The notes: generated by a model from the letters alone, not told the origin. A DNA stretch of 64,000 nt from Wenyingzhuangia gilva (GCF_030519655.1 NZ_JAUMIT010000006.1:186001-250000); one strand, 5' to 3'; positions 28,101-36,249 are shown, numbered from the stretch's first letter. Made by a program: numbers and translations.

Positions 28101-28227
28101 AGATATATTCTCCACAATCCCAAAAGCTAACAGTAGGTTCAAGAGTAAGTGTGTAAGTAATTAACGAGATAGCAAATACAACCCATCCTGTGATGATGTT
28201 CCATTTTTGATATGTTTTTTCTTCCAT
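25156..28227 (-). CDS. DUF2723 multi-spanning membrane protein, GT-C glycosyltransferase-like
   Basis: A long polytopic membrane protein (1023 residues). The N-terminal half has about a dozen hydrophobic segments, starting with VVFAISLITYTLTLEPTV followed by SFWDCGEYIST. The acidic residue in this first periplasmic loop is typical of GT-C enzymes that use lipid-linked sugars, such as protein O-mannosyltransferases. A long hydrophilic C-terminal region (about 590-1023) begins with MASQNWDDHDRSNRYTA and contains IGDNDTFPLWYLQEVE, both typical of the DUF2723 family of Bacteroidota. A helical repeat-like end lies at about 900-1023. A role in transferring sugar to a periplasmic or secreted acceptor is an inference from the fold. 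The deacetylase gene follows within 5 bases. Confidence 0.85.
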   Translation of the reverse strand: MEEKTYQKWNIITGWVVFAISLITYTLTLEPTVSFWDCGEYISTAVKLEVGHPPGAPLFQMLGAFFAMFSFSASNIAYMVNFMSGLASAFTILFMFWSLTNLIKRVAIKNNTLDNNKIIAIIGSAAVGSLTYTFSDSFWFSAVEAEVYAMSSFLMALLFWLGLKWEKSFGEPRNNRWLILICLIIGLSFGVHILSLLVIPSLVFIYLNHYYEKYTIKTFIIANAIAIGTLAFIFKFLFPYTLLFFSASELFFINNLGLPFNTGTIIAGILIIVGFYFGLKHTRKNNLYLGNTALLSIMFVMIGFSCWLMLPIRANANTMINENNPSSARELLAYYNREQYGDANIFYDTYYSEKYNKEPAMDANGNPIMEDVKPKYEKDEKSGKYIIVNDYKNAQQKTSDLHKGFIPRMVVPSLEQNYKMIAGIPKESKARPTMAQNLRYMAEYQFGYMYFRYLFWNFIGKQNDIQGNMDPLNGNWITGINFIDKIFVGPQTNLPSDVANNKGRNIYYGIPFLLGIIGLMYQLSKDKRNFYNLFLFFAFTGFAIIFYTNPKPFEPRERDYAIVGSFYIFAMWVGFGVYAIIEKINEYKATKAVAIGVTSICLLTSPLLMASQNWDDHDRSNRYTAYFNAKAYLDSCDKDAILFTIGDNDTFPLWYLQEVEKYRTDIKIINSSLLATDWYIDQMKRKAYESDPIPSQLTHKQYRHGSLDVAYHTGQVQDRWNIDDFMMWISSSDKRTYIEISEGKFEKFYPTNKLRLTVNKETVLANGTVKPKDADSIVEYMDMDVDDRGLTKNRILMLDILANNNWKHPIYFTGGANADEEYIWLKDYLQLEGMAYKLVPIKTKNEYGIFGMGRIDSDDLYEKVKEWNFGNRGKDFYLDVESRKNSISYRNTISRLVEALINEGKLDKAEEMLDLSYNKLPIKEYQQYGLCLGFPEQYYLINKPEKARKSADLLIKVFQEQLVYFAQFNKYDLNYLFSEVETQFKMYQTIAADVNKYDKDEEYKKKVEEEFMQHIQLFEDLFE

Positions 28228-28258
28228 ATTGTTTATTGAGAAACTAAAATTTTAGTCA

Positions 28259-28266
28259 CAAATTTA
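28259..28266 (-). promoter_or_regulatory. Probable -7 element before the DUF2723 gene
   Basis: On the - strand the bases read TAAATTTG, fitting TAnnTTTG, about 32 bases before the start codon. No TTG is found at a suitable distance, so this is a weak call. Confidence 0.35.
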
Positions 28267-28410
28267 AATAAATATAAATGCTGAAGACCTTTTAAGCAAA
28301 AAATGTTCCAATTAGTGGTGTGGTGTGAAAAATAATGAAACATTAAAATGTTGATTTTCAAACAGAAGATTATCGAGTGAAAAAAAAAGTGATTTTTTTT
28401 CAAAAAAAGT

Positions 28411-28441
28411 TTTGCAGAATTGTAGATGTGCTGTATATTTG
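28411..28441 (+). promoter_or_regulatory. Promoter of tRNA-Gln
   Basis: TTTG, exactly 19 bases, then TATATTTG. The -7 box ends 15 bases before the mature tRNA 5' end, so the primary transcript has a very short leader. Confidence 0.8.
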
Positions 28442-28456
28442 CAACCGCTAACGCAC

Positions 28457-28527
28457 TGTCCCATGGTGTAATGGTAACACAGCGGTTTTTGGTACCGTCG
28501 TTCAAGGTTCGAGTCCTTGTGGGACAA
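28457..28527 (+). tRNA. tRNA-Gln (anticodon TTG)
   Basis: The 7-bp acceptor stem TGTCCCA pairs with TGGGACA. The D arm contains GGTGTAATGGTAACAC. The anticodon stem GCGGT/ACCGT encloses the loop TTTTGGT with anticodon TTG, and the T arm is CAAGG-TTCGAGT-CCTTG. No CCA is encoded. It has its own promoter and terminator and stands alone. Confidence 0.95.
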
Positions 28528-28528
28528 C

Positions 28529-28564
28529 AAAAAAGTCTTAATCCTTTTGGTTTAAGACTTTTTT
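28529..28564 (+). terminator. Terminator of tRNA-Gln
   Basis: A perfect 13-bp stem (28529-28541 with 28552-28564, arm AAAAAAGTCTTAA) has a 10-base loop, starts one base after the tRNA and ends in a T run. Confidence 0.88.
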
Positions 28565-28631
28565 ATTTAAAACGTATTTATTCCTTTGTATTGTCTAGGT
28601 TAACAAGAGATTTGTCTTTCGTATTAAAATC

Positions 28632-28661
28632 TTGTGAATCAATAAAAAACTCGTATATTTG
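28632..28661 (+). promoter_or_regulatory. Promoter of rimP-nusA-infB
   Basis: TTG, 19 bases, then TATATTTG. The -7 box lies about 60 bases before the rimP ATG. The leader contains a short inverted repeat, GGGGCTAATTAGCCCC (28688-28703), which may form a small hairpin ahead of rimP. Confidence 0.8.
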
Positions 28662-28721
28662 CGTTGGAAATAATTGAAATCGATGAGTGGGGCTAATTAG
28701 CCCCACTTTTTATAGATATAT

Positions 28722-29186
28722 ATGGATAAAAAGAAAGTCGAAGGATACATTAACGAAGCACTACAAGAAAACGCTGAATTGTTTTTGGTAGAATTGGTTA
28801 TTGAAGCTGAAAATAAAATTTCAGTCATCATAGATGGAGACAAAGGGGTGCCGTTAAGCGAATGTATTCGAGTAAGTAGAGCTGTAGAGGCGAATTTAGA
28901 TAGAGACGAAGAAGATTTTAGTATTGAAGTTGCAACACCAGATATTGCGAAACCAATTGTGTTACAAAGACAATATATTAAAAATATAGGTAGAACTTTA
29001 AAAGTAACTACTGAAAACGAAAAACATGAAGGAGTACTTGAAGAAGTTACGGATACTGGTATCGTTTTAAGTTGGGAAACAAGAGAGCCTAAAGAAATTG
29101 GAAAAGGTAAAGTAACGGTTCGTAAATCAGTCGCTTTAACTTATGAAGAGATAAAAGAAACAAAAGTAAAAATATTATTTAGTTAA
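28722..29186 (+). CDS. rimP: Ribosome maturation factor RimP
   Basis: RimP is needed for maturation of the 30S subunit. The N-terminal alpha/beta domain has the family pattern around ISVIIDGDKGVPLSECIRVSRAVE. The EDFSIEVATPDIAKPI segment corresponds to the family's conserved YxLEVSSPGxxRPL motif, here in a divergent form. A C-terminal SH3-like barrel follows (about 80-154, with GRTLKVTTEN). At 154 residues it has the expected length. It is followed by nusA after 9 bases; rimP-nusA-infB is a conserved operon. Confidence 0.95.
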   Translation: MDKKKVEGYINEALQENAELFLVELVIEAENKISVIIDGDKGVPLSECIRVSRAVEANLDRDEEDFSIEVATPDIAKPIVLQRQYIKNIGRTLKVTTENEKHEGVLEEVTDTGIVLSWETREPKEIGKGKVTVRKSVALTYEEIKETKVKILFS

Positions 29187-29195
29187 AATATTTAA

Positions 29196-30446
29196 ATGGA
29201 GAATATAGATTTAATCAATTCATTTTCAGAATTTAAAGATGATAAGAACATTGACCGTGTAATGTTAATGTCTATTTTAGAAGAAGTTTTTAGAGCTGCA
29301 TTGAAAAGAAAGTATGGTTCAGATGAAAATTTTGATATTATCGTTAACCCAGACAAAGGGGATTTAGAGATTTGGAGAAACCGTATTGTGGTAGCAGATG
29401 AAATGTCTGAAGATGATAATGAAGAAATTGAATTGTCTGAAGCAAGAAAAATTGAACCTGACTTTGAAATTGGAGAAGAAGTGTCAGAAGAAATTAAGTT
29501 ACATCAATTAGGACGTAGAGCTATTTTAGCATTACGTCAAAATTTAATTTCTAAGTTATACGAGCACGACAGTACAAACTTGTATAAAAAGTTTAAAGAG
29601 TTAGAGGGGGATTTATATACTGCGGAAGTTCATCACATTAAGCATAATGCAGTTATCTTATTAGATGATGAAGGTAACGAGTTGGTATTGCCTAAGAGTG
29701 AGCAAATTCGTTCAGATTTCTTTAGAAAAGGTGATTCTGTTAGAGGAATTATTAAAACAGTAGAGTTAAGAGGTAATAAACCAGTGATTATATTGTCTAG
29801 AACCGCTCCAGAATTTTTAACAAAATTATTTGAACAAGAAATTCCTGAAGTTTTTGATGGTTTAATCACTATTGAAGGGGTAGCACGTATTCCTGGTGAA
29901 AAAGCTAAGATAGCTGTTGATTCTTATGATGATAGAATTGATCCAGTTGGAGCATGTGTTGGTATCAAAGGATCTAGAATTCACGGGATTGTTCGTGAGT
30001 TAGGAAATGAAAATATAGATGTAATTAATTACACAAAAAATATTCAATTATACATTTCTAGAGCATTAAGTCCTGCTAAAGTTGTAAAAATAGATATCTT
30101 TGAAGCCGAAGGAGACAAGAAAGCCAAAGCAGAGGTTTATTTAAAACCAGAAGAAGTATCAAAAGCAATTGGTAGAAATGGTGTAAATATTAGATTAGCC
30201 ACTCAATTAACAGGTTACGAAATTGACGTGTTAAGAGAAGGAGCAGAAGATGATGAAGATGTAGAATTGACAGAATTTTCTGATGAAATAGAAGCATGGA
30301 TTATTGACGAATTCAAAAGCATTGGTTTAGACACTGCAAAAAGTGTGATAGACAAAGATGTAGCTGAATTAGTGAGCAGAACCGATTTGGAAGAAGAAAC
30401 CATTATTGAGGTTCAACGTATATTAAAAGAAGAATTTGATAGATAG
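29196..30446 (+). CDS. nusA: Transcription termination/antitermination factor NusA
   Basis: NusA binds RNA polymerase and nascent RNA to control pausing, termination and antitermination. The N-terminal polymerase-binding domain (about 1-125) includes NSFSEFKDDKNID. An S1 domain (about 130-200) reads GDLYTAEVHHIKHNAVIL. Two KH domains (about 200-345) have RIPGEKAKIAV, DPVGACVGIKGSRI and KAIGRNGVNIRLA. A short acidic C-terminal helical region ends the protein. At 416 residues it lacks the two C-terminal acidic repeats of the E. coli protein, as in most other bacteria. Confidence 0.97.
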   Translation: MENIDLINSFSEFKDDKNIDRVMLMSILEEVFRAALKRKYGSDENFDIIVNPDKGDLEIWRNRIVVADEMSEDDNEEIELSEARKIEPDFEIGEEVSEEIKLHQLGRRAILALRQNLISKLYEHDSTNLYKKFKELEGDLYTAEVHHIKHNAVILLDDEGNELVLPKSEQIRSDFFRKGDSVRGIIKTVELRGNKPVIILSRTAPEFLTKLFEQEIPEVFDGLITIEGVARIPGEKAKIAVDSYDDRIDPVGACVGIKGSRIHGIVRELGNENIDVINYTKNIQLYISRALSPAKVVKIDIFEAEGDKKAKAEVYLKPEEVSKAIGRNGVNIRLATQLTGYEIDVLREGAEDDEDVELTEFSDEIEAWIIDEFKSIGLDTAKSVIDKDVAELVSRTDLEEETIIEVQRILKEEFDR

Positions 30447-30506
30447 GGTAGTCAGTAGCCTTTATTCAAAACATCTTCTTAAACAAAAAAATAGTAAAAA
30501 TTATAT

Positions 30507-33449
30507 ATGTCTGTAAGCAAAACATTAAGGCTTAACAAAGTTTTACGAGAATTAAACATTTCGTTAGATAGGGCGGTAGAGCATCTTTCATCCAAAGGGA
30601 TAGAAATAGAGGCTCGTCCTACCACAAAAATTTCTAATCAAGAGTATCAAATCTTATTAGACGGTTTTCAAACGGATGCCCAAAAGAAAGCTGATTCTAA
30701 AGAAGTAGGAGAAGAGAAAAGAAAAGAAAAAGAAGAGTTACGCATTGCTCAAGAAGAGAAAAAGCGTAGAGAAGAAGAGGAAAGAAACAAAGTTTTAAAG
30801 GCTAAGGCTGAGAAATTAGAGTTGAAAACTGTTGGTAAAATAGATTTAGAATCTAAACCAGCTCCTGTTCAAAAAGAAGAGCCACAAGCTCCAAAAGAAG
30901 AACCTGCTAAAACAGAAGAAAAACCTAAAGAGCCGGAAGTAATTAAAGCTAGCGCTCCTAAATTAGGAGGTCTTAAAATAGTTAAATCTGCTCCAGAAGT
31001 CATTAAAGAAACTCCGAGAGTAGAGGTTAAAGTAGAAAAAGAAGTCAAAAAAGAAGCTCCAAAACCAAAAACGGAAGCTCCAAAACCTACTGTTTCTAAG
31101 GAAACACCTTCACCAGCTGTTAACAAACCTGTTGCTAAAGAAAAAGCACCAGAGCCAAAAACAGCAACTCCTACTGCAACAACTAATGATCCTGAAGAAG
31201 GAGGAGAGCCAGAGGCTATTAAAACACAATACCAAAAACTTACAGGGCCAAGACTTACTGGGACTACTATTGACTTAAAGCAATTTGAAAGACCTAAAAA
31301 GAAAAAGCCAGATCCTAAAGTAGCTGCTAATGCTGCCAACGATGCTAAGAAAAAACGTAAAAGAATTGTAAAACCAGGAGCTCCTAATACGGGAAATCGT
31401 ACTCAAGGAGGGCCAGGACAAGGAAATAGACCAGGGGGAGGACCAGGACAAAGAAATACTCAAGGTACAGGACCAAATAGAAGACCGGCTGGAGGACCAG
31501 GGCAAAGAGGAAGATTTGCTGCACCTGTTTCTAAAGAAGAGCCTACGGATGAAGAAGTACAAAGACAAGTACGTGAGACTTTAGAAAGATTACAAGGAAA
31601 GTCTAAAAAGAATAAAGGAGCTAAGTATCGTAGAGAAAAGCGTGACTTACACCGTCAACAAGCCGATGATGCACAAGCACAAGAAGCAGCGGATAGCAAG
31701 GTACTTAAAGTAACAGAATTTGTTACGGTAAGTGAGGTTGCAACCATGATGGACGTTCAGGTTACAGAAATTATTTCTGCATGTATGATGTTAGGAATGA
31801 TGGTAACCATGAACCAACGTTTAGATGCTGAAACCATTAAAATTGTTGCTGAAGAATTTAACTATGATGTTGAGTTTGTAGGTGCTGAAGTTGAAGAAGC
31901 AGTTGCAGAAGATGCAGATAGTGAAGAAGATTTAGAAGATAGAGCTCCTATTATTACAATTATGGGACACGTAGATCACGGTAAAACTTCTTTGTTAGAT
32001 TATATTCGTAAAGCAAATGTAATTGCTGGAGAATCTGGAGGAATTACCCAACATATTGGTGCGTATTCTGTGAAGATTGCTACAGGTCAAAAAATTGCAT
32101 TTTTAGATACACCAGGTCACGAGGCCTTTACAGCAATGCGTGCTCGTGGTGCTCAAGTAACCGATATTGTTGTTATTGTAATTGCAGCGGATGATGATGT
32201 AATGCCTCAAACAAAAGAAGCTATTAGTCATGCACAGGCAGCAGGAGTACCAATTGTATTTGCATTAAACAAAATTGATAAACCAACCGCTAACCCAGAT
32301 AATGTGAAGCAGCAATTAGCTAGCATGGATATGTTAGTTGAAGATTGGGGAGGAAAGTATCAATGTCAAGAAATTTCTGCTAAAACAGGTTTAGGAGTTG
32401 AAGAACTTTTAGAAAAAGTTGTATTAGAAGCTGATATTTTAGAATTAAAAGCAAATCCTAACAAACCAGCTGTAGGTACTGTTGTAGAAGCTCAGTTAGA
32501 TAAAGGTAGAGGGTATGTTTCTACCATAATGGTTCAAGGAGGTACTTTAAAAATTGGTGACTATATTTTAGCAGGAAAACACTCTGGTAAAGTAAGAGCC
32601 ATGTTTGATGAGAGAGGAAATACGATAGACGAAGCTCCTCCATCAACTCCAGTATCTATCTTAGGATTAGATGGAGCTCCACAAGCTGGAGATAAATTTA
32701 ATGTATTTGAAGATGAAAGAGAAGCAAAGCAAATTGCATCAAAACGTTCTCAATTACAACGTGAACAATCTGTAAGAACTCAGAAAACACTTACGTTAGA
32801 TGAAATTGGTCGTCGTATTGCTTTAGGAGACTTTAAAGAGTTAAATATTATTTTAAAAGGAGATGTAGATGGTTCTGTAGAAGCGTTAACAGATTCTTTC
32901 CAAAAACTATCTACTGAAGAAATTCAAGTAAATATTTTACATAAAGGAGTAGGGGCAATTACTGAGTCTGATGTATTATTAGCTTCAGCTTCGGATGCTA
33001 TTATTGTTGGATTTAACGTAAGACCAGCGGGTAATGCTAGACAGGTTGCAGATACAGAAGAAGTTGACATTAGAACTTATTCTATTATTTATGATGCTAT
33101 TAATGATCTTAAGGATGCAATGGAAGGTATGTTATCTCCAGACACTAAAGAAGAATTATTAGGTAATGTAGAAATTAGAGAAGTTTACAAAATTTCTAAA
33201 GTAGGTAATATTGCAGGATGTATGGTTGTTCAAGGTAAAATTACTAGAAACTCTAAAGTTAGAATTATTAGAGATAGTATAGTTGTTCACGATGGTGAAT
33301 TGGCAGCTTTAAAACGTTTTAAAGATGATGTTAAGGAAGTAACCAAAGGTTATGATTGTGGTGTTCAGATTAAAAACTACAATGATATTGCCGTTGGAGA
33401 CGTGATTGAATCTTACCAAATTGTAGAAGTAAAAAAGAAATTAAAATAA
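30507..33449 (+). CDS. infB: Translation initiation factor IF-2
   Basis: This GTPase brings initiator fMet-tRNA to the 30S subunit and promotes subunit joining. A short IF2 N-terminal helix-turn domain (about 1-55) is followed by a long charged linker rich in Lys/Glu/Pro/Ala (about 60-270) and a Gly-rich stretch with GGPGQ-type repeats (about 290-335). The second N-domain, then the G domain (about 480-650) follow, with G1 GHVDHGKT (487-494), G3 DTPGHE, G4 NKID and G5 SAKTG. Domains II-IV complete the protein, ending NYNDIAVGDVIESYQ. At 980 residues it has the large form typical of Bacteroidota. It is last in the rimP-nusA-infB operon, with a terminator 20 bases downstream. Confidence 0.98.
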   Translation: MSVSKTLRLNKVLRELNISLDRAVEHLSSKGIEIEARPTTKISNQEYQILLDGFQTDAQKKADSKEVGEEKRKEKEELRIAQEEKKRREEEERNKVLKAKAEKLELKTVGKIDLESKPAPVQKEEPQAPKEEPAKTEEKPKEPEVIKASAPKLGGLKIVKSAPEVIKETPRVEVKVEKEVKKEAPKPKTEAPKPTVSKETPSPAVNKPVAKEKAPEPKTATPTATTNDPEEGGEPEAIKTQYQKLTGPRLTGTTIDLKQFERPKKKKPDPKVAANAANDAKKKRKRIVKPGAPNTGNRTQGGPGQGNRPGGGPGQRNTQGTGPNRRPAGGPGQRGRFAAPVSKEEPTDEEVQRQVRETLERLQGKSKKNKGAKYRREKRDLHRQQADDAQAQEAADSKVLKVTEFVTVSEVATMMDVQVTEIISACMMLGMMVTMNQRLDAETIKIVAEEFNYDVEFVGAEVEEAVAEDADSEEDLEDRAPIITIMGHVDHGKTSLLDYIRKANVIAGESGGITQHIGAYSVKIATGQKIAFLDTPGHEAFTAMRARGAQVTDIVVIVIAADDDVMPQTKEAISHAQAAGVPIVFALNKIDKPTANPDNVKQQLASMDMLVEDWGGKYQCQEISAKTGLGVEELLEKVVLEADILELKANPNKPAVGTVVEAQLDKGRGYVSTIMVQGGTLKIGDYILAGKHSGKVRAMFDERGNTIDEAPPSTPVSILGLDGAPQAGDKFNVFEDEREAKQIASKRSQLQREQSVRTQKTLTLDEIGRRIALGDFKELNIILKGDVDGSVEALTDSFQKLSTEEIQVNILHKGVGAITESDVLLASASDAIIVGFNVRPAGNARQVADTEEVDIRTYSIIYDAINDLKDAMEGMLSPDTKEELLGNVEIREVYKISKVGNIAGCMVVQGKITRNSKVRIIRDSIVVHDGELAALKRFKDDVKEVTKGYDCGVQIKNYNDIAVGDVIESYQIVEVKKKLK

Positions 33450-33469
33450 TTTCTAATTGATATAAATAT

Positions 33470-33500
33470 AAGCCCATCCTAATCAGGATGGGCTTTTTTA
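33470..33500 (+). terminator. Terminator after infB
   Basis: An 11-bp perfect stem (33470-33480 with 33485-33495, arm AAGCCCATCCT) has an AATC loop followed by a T run. Confidence 0.92.
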
Positions 33501-33566
33501 TTGAATTTCAGTTTGTTAATTATAAATAAATATTAAGATTTGTGGTGTATTTTATTTAAATAATAC

Positions 33567-33574
33567 TATGTTTG
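33567..33574 (+). promoter_or_regulatory. Probable -7 element of the cold-shock gene
   Basis: TATGTTTG fits TAnnTTTG and lies 25 bases before the GTG start. The nearest TTTG (33539-33542) is 24 bases upstream, longer than usual, so the -33 part is uncertain. Confidence 0.45.
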
Positions 33575-33599
33575 TCCTTTATTTAAATATTATTACAAA

Positions 33600-33791
33600 G
33601 TGAAAAAAGGTACAGTAAAGTTCTTTAATGAATCAAAAGGATTTGGATTTATTATTGACGATGAAACAAAACAAGATTATTTCGTGCATATCTCAGGATT
33701 GATTGATGAAGTTCGTGAAGGAGATGCAGTAGAGTTCGACTTAAAAGAAGGTAGAAAAGGATTAAACGCAGTAGACGTTAAAGCTTTATAA
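33600..33791 (+). CDS. Cold-shock domain protein (CspA family), GTG start
   Basis: A 63-residue single cold-shock domain, an OB fold that binds single-stranded RNA or DNA and melts RNA structure. Both RNA-binding motifs are present: RNP1-like KGFGFI and RNP2-like YFVHIS. The start codon is GTG: the family consensus begins with KGTVKFFN two residues in, and no nearby upstream ATG is in frame. It stands alone between two terminators. Confidence 0.95.
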   Translation: MKKGTVKFFNESKGFGFIIDDETKQDYFVHISGLIDEVREGDAVEFDLKEGRKGLNAVDVKAL

Positions 33792-33813
33792 TATACTCTT
33801 TTTAAAGAAAATG

Positions 33814-33847
33814 AAACCCGCTTAAACCATATAAGTGGGTTTTTTTA
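33814..33847 (+). terminator. Terminator after the cold-shock gene
   Basis: An 11-bp stem with one G-U pair (33814-33824 with 33832-33842, arm AAACCCGCTTA) is followed by a run of T, 22 bases after the stop codon. Confidence 0.88.
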
Positions 33848-34237
33848 TGCCTATTTTTACGGGGTTGTAAATATTATTTTTTTCTAGATGCTCTCATAAC
33901 AATCTTTGTAGTTAAAAATAATTTGATTTAGCATCATACATTTAATTTTTTAATGGACTTGTTTTTAATTTTATTTTTTACAAAAAAAATAAAGCCCTGG
34001 GCTAGTGCTGAAATGCTAATTCAATGATTAGTATGTAAATGACAGTATATATATCAAAAACATTAATTGTGCAATCCAAAAGCTTATAAATTCTGGAGAT
34101 CCGTTTATGTTGCTTAGAGTCGTTTTATTCATGACATTGGTGTTTTTAAATTTCAATATCAAAAGTACTTAATGAATGCTGTTTGATTCTTTTTTTTTAG
34201 TTGAATGGTTTTTTACTGTAGATGATTCGACATAAAA

Positions 34238-34265
34238 AAAAGAGCATCTGTACAGATGCTCTTTT
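34238..34265 (-). terminator. Terminator after the coiled-coil/zinc-ribbon-family gene
   Basis: A near-continuous palindrome (34238-34250 with 34253-34265, arm AAAAGAGCATCTG) has a T run on the - strand side. It is 22 bases after the stop of the - strand gene. Confidence 0.85.
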
Positions 34266-34287
34266 ATATCATGATAAAATTATTTTT

Positions 34288-35061
34288 CTATTTGATAATA
34301 GATGATAATTTTTCTCTTTCTTCTTCCGCCAATGCAGCATCAACTAAAATACGACCTGAGTATTCATCAATGGTGATTTTTTTGCGACTTGCAATTTCTA
34401 TTTGAACCTGAGGAGGAATAGTAAAATAAGATCCACCAGCAGCACCTCTTTCAATAGCTACAACTGCTAAACCGTTTACAACACTCTTTCTAATTCTTTT
34501 ATAAGCAACTAGTAAATGATCGTCTATTTTGTCTGCCATTTGCTCTGAAAGTTTGCTCAACTTATTTTGCTCATTCTCAGTTTCTTTTAAAATTGCATCT
34601 AACTCAGATTTTTTATGATCTAAATGCGCTTGTTGAGAGTTTAACTTTTCAGTAGTCTTAGCGATAATTTCTTTTTTATGCTCAATTTTAGCATATGCTT
34701 CCTTAATTCTTTTTTCAGCCAATTCAATTTCTAATTCTTGAAATTCAGCTTCTTTGGTTAAAGAATCAAATTCTCTGTTGTTACGAACTGATTTTTGTTG
34801 CTCAGTGTATTTTTTTACCAATTCTTTGGATTCAACAATACTTAATTTTCTGTTAGCAATTTCAGTTTCAAAAGCTGCAACGTCTTGGTTTAATTTTTCT
34901 ATACGAGTTGATAACCCAGTAATTTCACTGTCTAAATCTTCAATCTCTAGTGGTAACTCTCCTTGAACACTTTTGATTTCATCAATTCTAGAGTCGATTA
35001 ATTGTAAATTGTATAAAGCTCTTAACTTGTCTTCTACAGATACTTCTTGTTTAGTTGCCAT
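34288..35061 (-). CDS. Coiled-coil protein of the C4 zinc-ribbon (DUF164-like) family without the cysteines
   Basis: A 257-residue cytosolic protein. Residues about 10-180 form a long antiparallel coiled coil rich in Glu, Lys and Leu. A C-terminal domain reads GGSYFTIPPQVQIEI and then EYSGRILVD. In the wider family this is a C4 zinc ribbon (CxxC ... CxxCGRILV), but here no cysteine remains and the shape motifs (IPPQ, SGRILVD) are kept. The fold has apparently been retained without zinc. It begins 5 bases after the nif3-like stop. The two genes are neighbours in many bacteria, suggesting a shared role, which is unknown. Confidence 0.85.
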   Translation of the reverse strand: MATKQEVSVEDKLRALYNLQLIDSRIDEIKSVQGELPLEIEDLDSEITGLSTRIEKLNQDVAAFETEIANRKLSIVESKELVKKYTEQQKSVRNNREFDSLTKEAEFQELEIELAEKRIKEAYAKIEHKKEIIAKTTEKLNSQQAHLDHKKSELDAILKETENEQNKLSKLSEQMADKIDDHLLVAYKRIRKSVVNGLAVVAIERGAAGGSYFTIPPQVQIEIASRKKITIDEYSGRILVDAALAEEEREKLSSIIK

Positions 35062-35066
35062 AATAA

Positions 35067-36167
35067 CTATGAGTAATATATTGGGTTTGTACTTTTATCC
35101 GATAAAATGATTGCAAAATTACGAAATTTTTCTTTAAGATAATCAACTAATAGATTTTTTGTAAACTGCTCACTTTCGTAGTGCCCAATATCGGTAATTA
35201 ATATTTTTCCTTCTGCTTTATAGAACTCATGATACTTAAAATCTGCAGTAATATAAGCATCTGCTCCTTTACTAATTGCAGCATTAATTCCGAAACTTCC
35301 AGAACCACCTAGCACTGCTACTTTTTTTATTTCCTTATTTAAAGGAGCAGAATGTCTAATACACTCTGTATTCATTTTAAGTTTTACATAACGTAAAAAA
35401 TCGCTAACTTCCATGGCATCTTTTAATTCACCAATCATTCCAATACCTATATGTTGATTGTTGTTTTCTAAAGTAGTAATTTCATAAGCGACCTCTTCGT
35501 AAGGATGTGTTTTAAGTAAGGTTTTAATGACTTTACTTTCTAAATGCTTAGGAAATGTCATTCCAATTTGTGTTTCTTTTTCTTTAGAGGTAATTCCTTT
35601 GGTTCCTATTACAGGATTAGAATTTTCATTTCCATTAAAAGTTCCTATTCCATTGATGTTAAAACTACATTCCTTATAATTTCCAATGGCTCCAGCACCT
35701 ACTTCAAAAAGCGCTTCTCTAACACTATCGGCATTGTTTATGGGTACAAAAGTCACTAATTTTTTTATGGTTCCTTTTTGAGGGATTAATACTGACTTAT
35801 TTTGGAGTTGTAGTACATCGCACATTTTAGCACTAACACCATTAAAACAGTTATCTAAGGCTGTGTGCGTAGCATAAATAGCAATGTCATGCTTAATGGC
35901 TTTCATCACTACTCTCTCTACATAATTATTTCCGTTAAATTTTTTAAGTCCACTAAAAATAATAGGATGAAAGCTAACAATCAAATTGCATTTTTTTTCA
36001 ATGGCTTCGTCAATGGTTTGTTCTAGAGTATCTAAAGTAACCAAGACCCCTTTAACTTCGGTATTGTAATTACCTACTAACAAACCTACATTGTCAAAAT
36101 CTTCAGCATAGCTTAAAGGAGCTAAGTTTTCTATATAATTCGTAATTTCTTTAATCTTCATATTCAA
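35067..36167 (-). CDS. Nif3-like dinuclear metal centre protein (DUF34)
   Basis: A 366-residue member of the Nif3/YbgI family, hexameric toroid proteins with two metal ions at each active site and possible hydrolase activity. The N-terminal part contains VSFHPIIFSGLKKF and THTALDNCFNGVS. The C-terminal part contains ITADFKYHEFYKAEGK and DIGHYESEQF, which carry the remaining His/Glu metal ligands. In the first motif only one of the usual two adjacent histidines is present (Phe-His instead of His-His). A PII/CutA-like insert (about 130-230) makes it longer than the E. coli protein, as is common in Bacteroidota and Firmicutes. The physiological substrate is not established. Confidence 0.9.
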   Translation of the reverse strand: MNMKIKEITNYIENLAPLSYAEDFDNVGLLVGNYNTEVKGVLVTLDTLEQTIDEAIEKKCNLIVSFHPIIFSGLKKFNGNNYVERVVMKAIKHDIAIYATHTALDNCFNGVSAKMCDVLQLQNKSVLIPQKGTIKKLVTFVPINNADSVREALFEVGAGAIGNYKECSFNINGIGTFNGNENSNPVIGTKGITSKEKETQIGMTFPKHLESKVIKTLLKTHPYEEVAYEITTLENNNQHIGIGMIGELKDAMEVSDFLRYVKLKMNTECIRHSAPLNKEIKKVAVLGGSGSFGINAAISKGADAYITADFKYHEFYKAEGKILITDIGHYESEQFTKNLLVDYLKEKFRNFAIILSDKSTNPIYYS

Positions 36168-36249
36168 AAATACAGATTTTGTTCTATTTGTTGTTTCTAG
36201 AATGGAATTGTTTTAGTTTTGAAACCACTAGTTAACTTATAGCAAACAA

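Larger units (their letters stand above)
33792..34287. other. Gene-free spacer between cold-shock gene and coiled-coil gene
   Basis: This spacer of 496 bases holds terminators at both ends (33814-33842 and 34238-34265). The middle is AT-rich with no convincing reading frame on either strand. The only notable feature is the short palindromic patch AAAGCCCTGGGCT near 33991, which was not assigned a function. Confidence 0.55.

Noticed and set aside
28233-28677. Open frames on both strands over the tRNA-Gln gene
   Set aside because: They cross the tRNA, its promoter and its terminator, and their translations resemble no protein.
30869-31339. Open frame of 156 codons on the - strand inside infB
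   Set aside because: It lies opposite the Lys/Glu/Pro/Ala-rich linker of IF-2; its Ser/Gly/Leu-rich low-complexity translation is the expected mirror of that linker.
31380-31520. Short repeated GGACCAGGACAAAG-like units, considered as a possible repeat array
   Set aside because: They encode the GGPGQ-type Gly-rich linker of IF-2, with irregular spacing and no spacers; it is not a CRISPR or mobile element.
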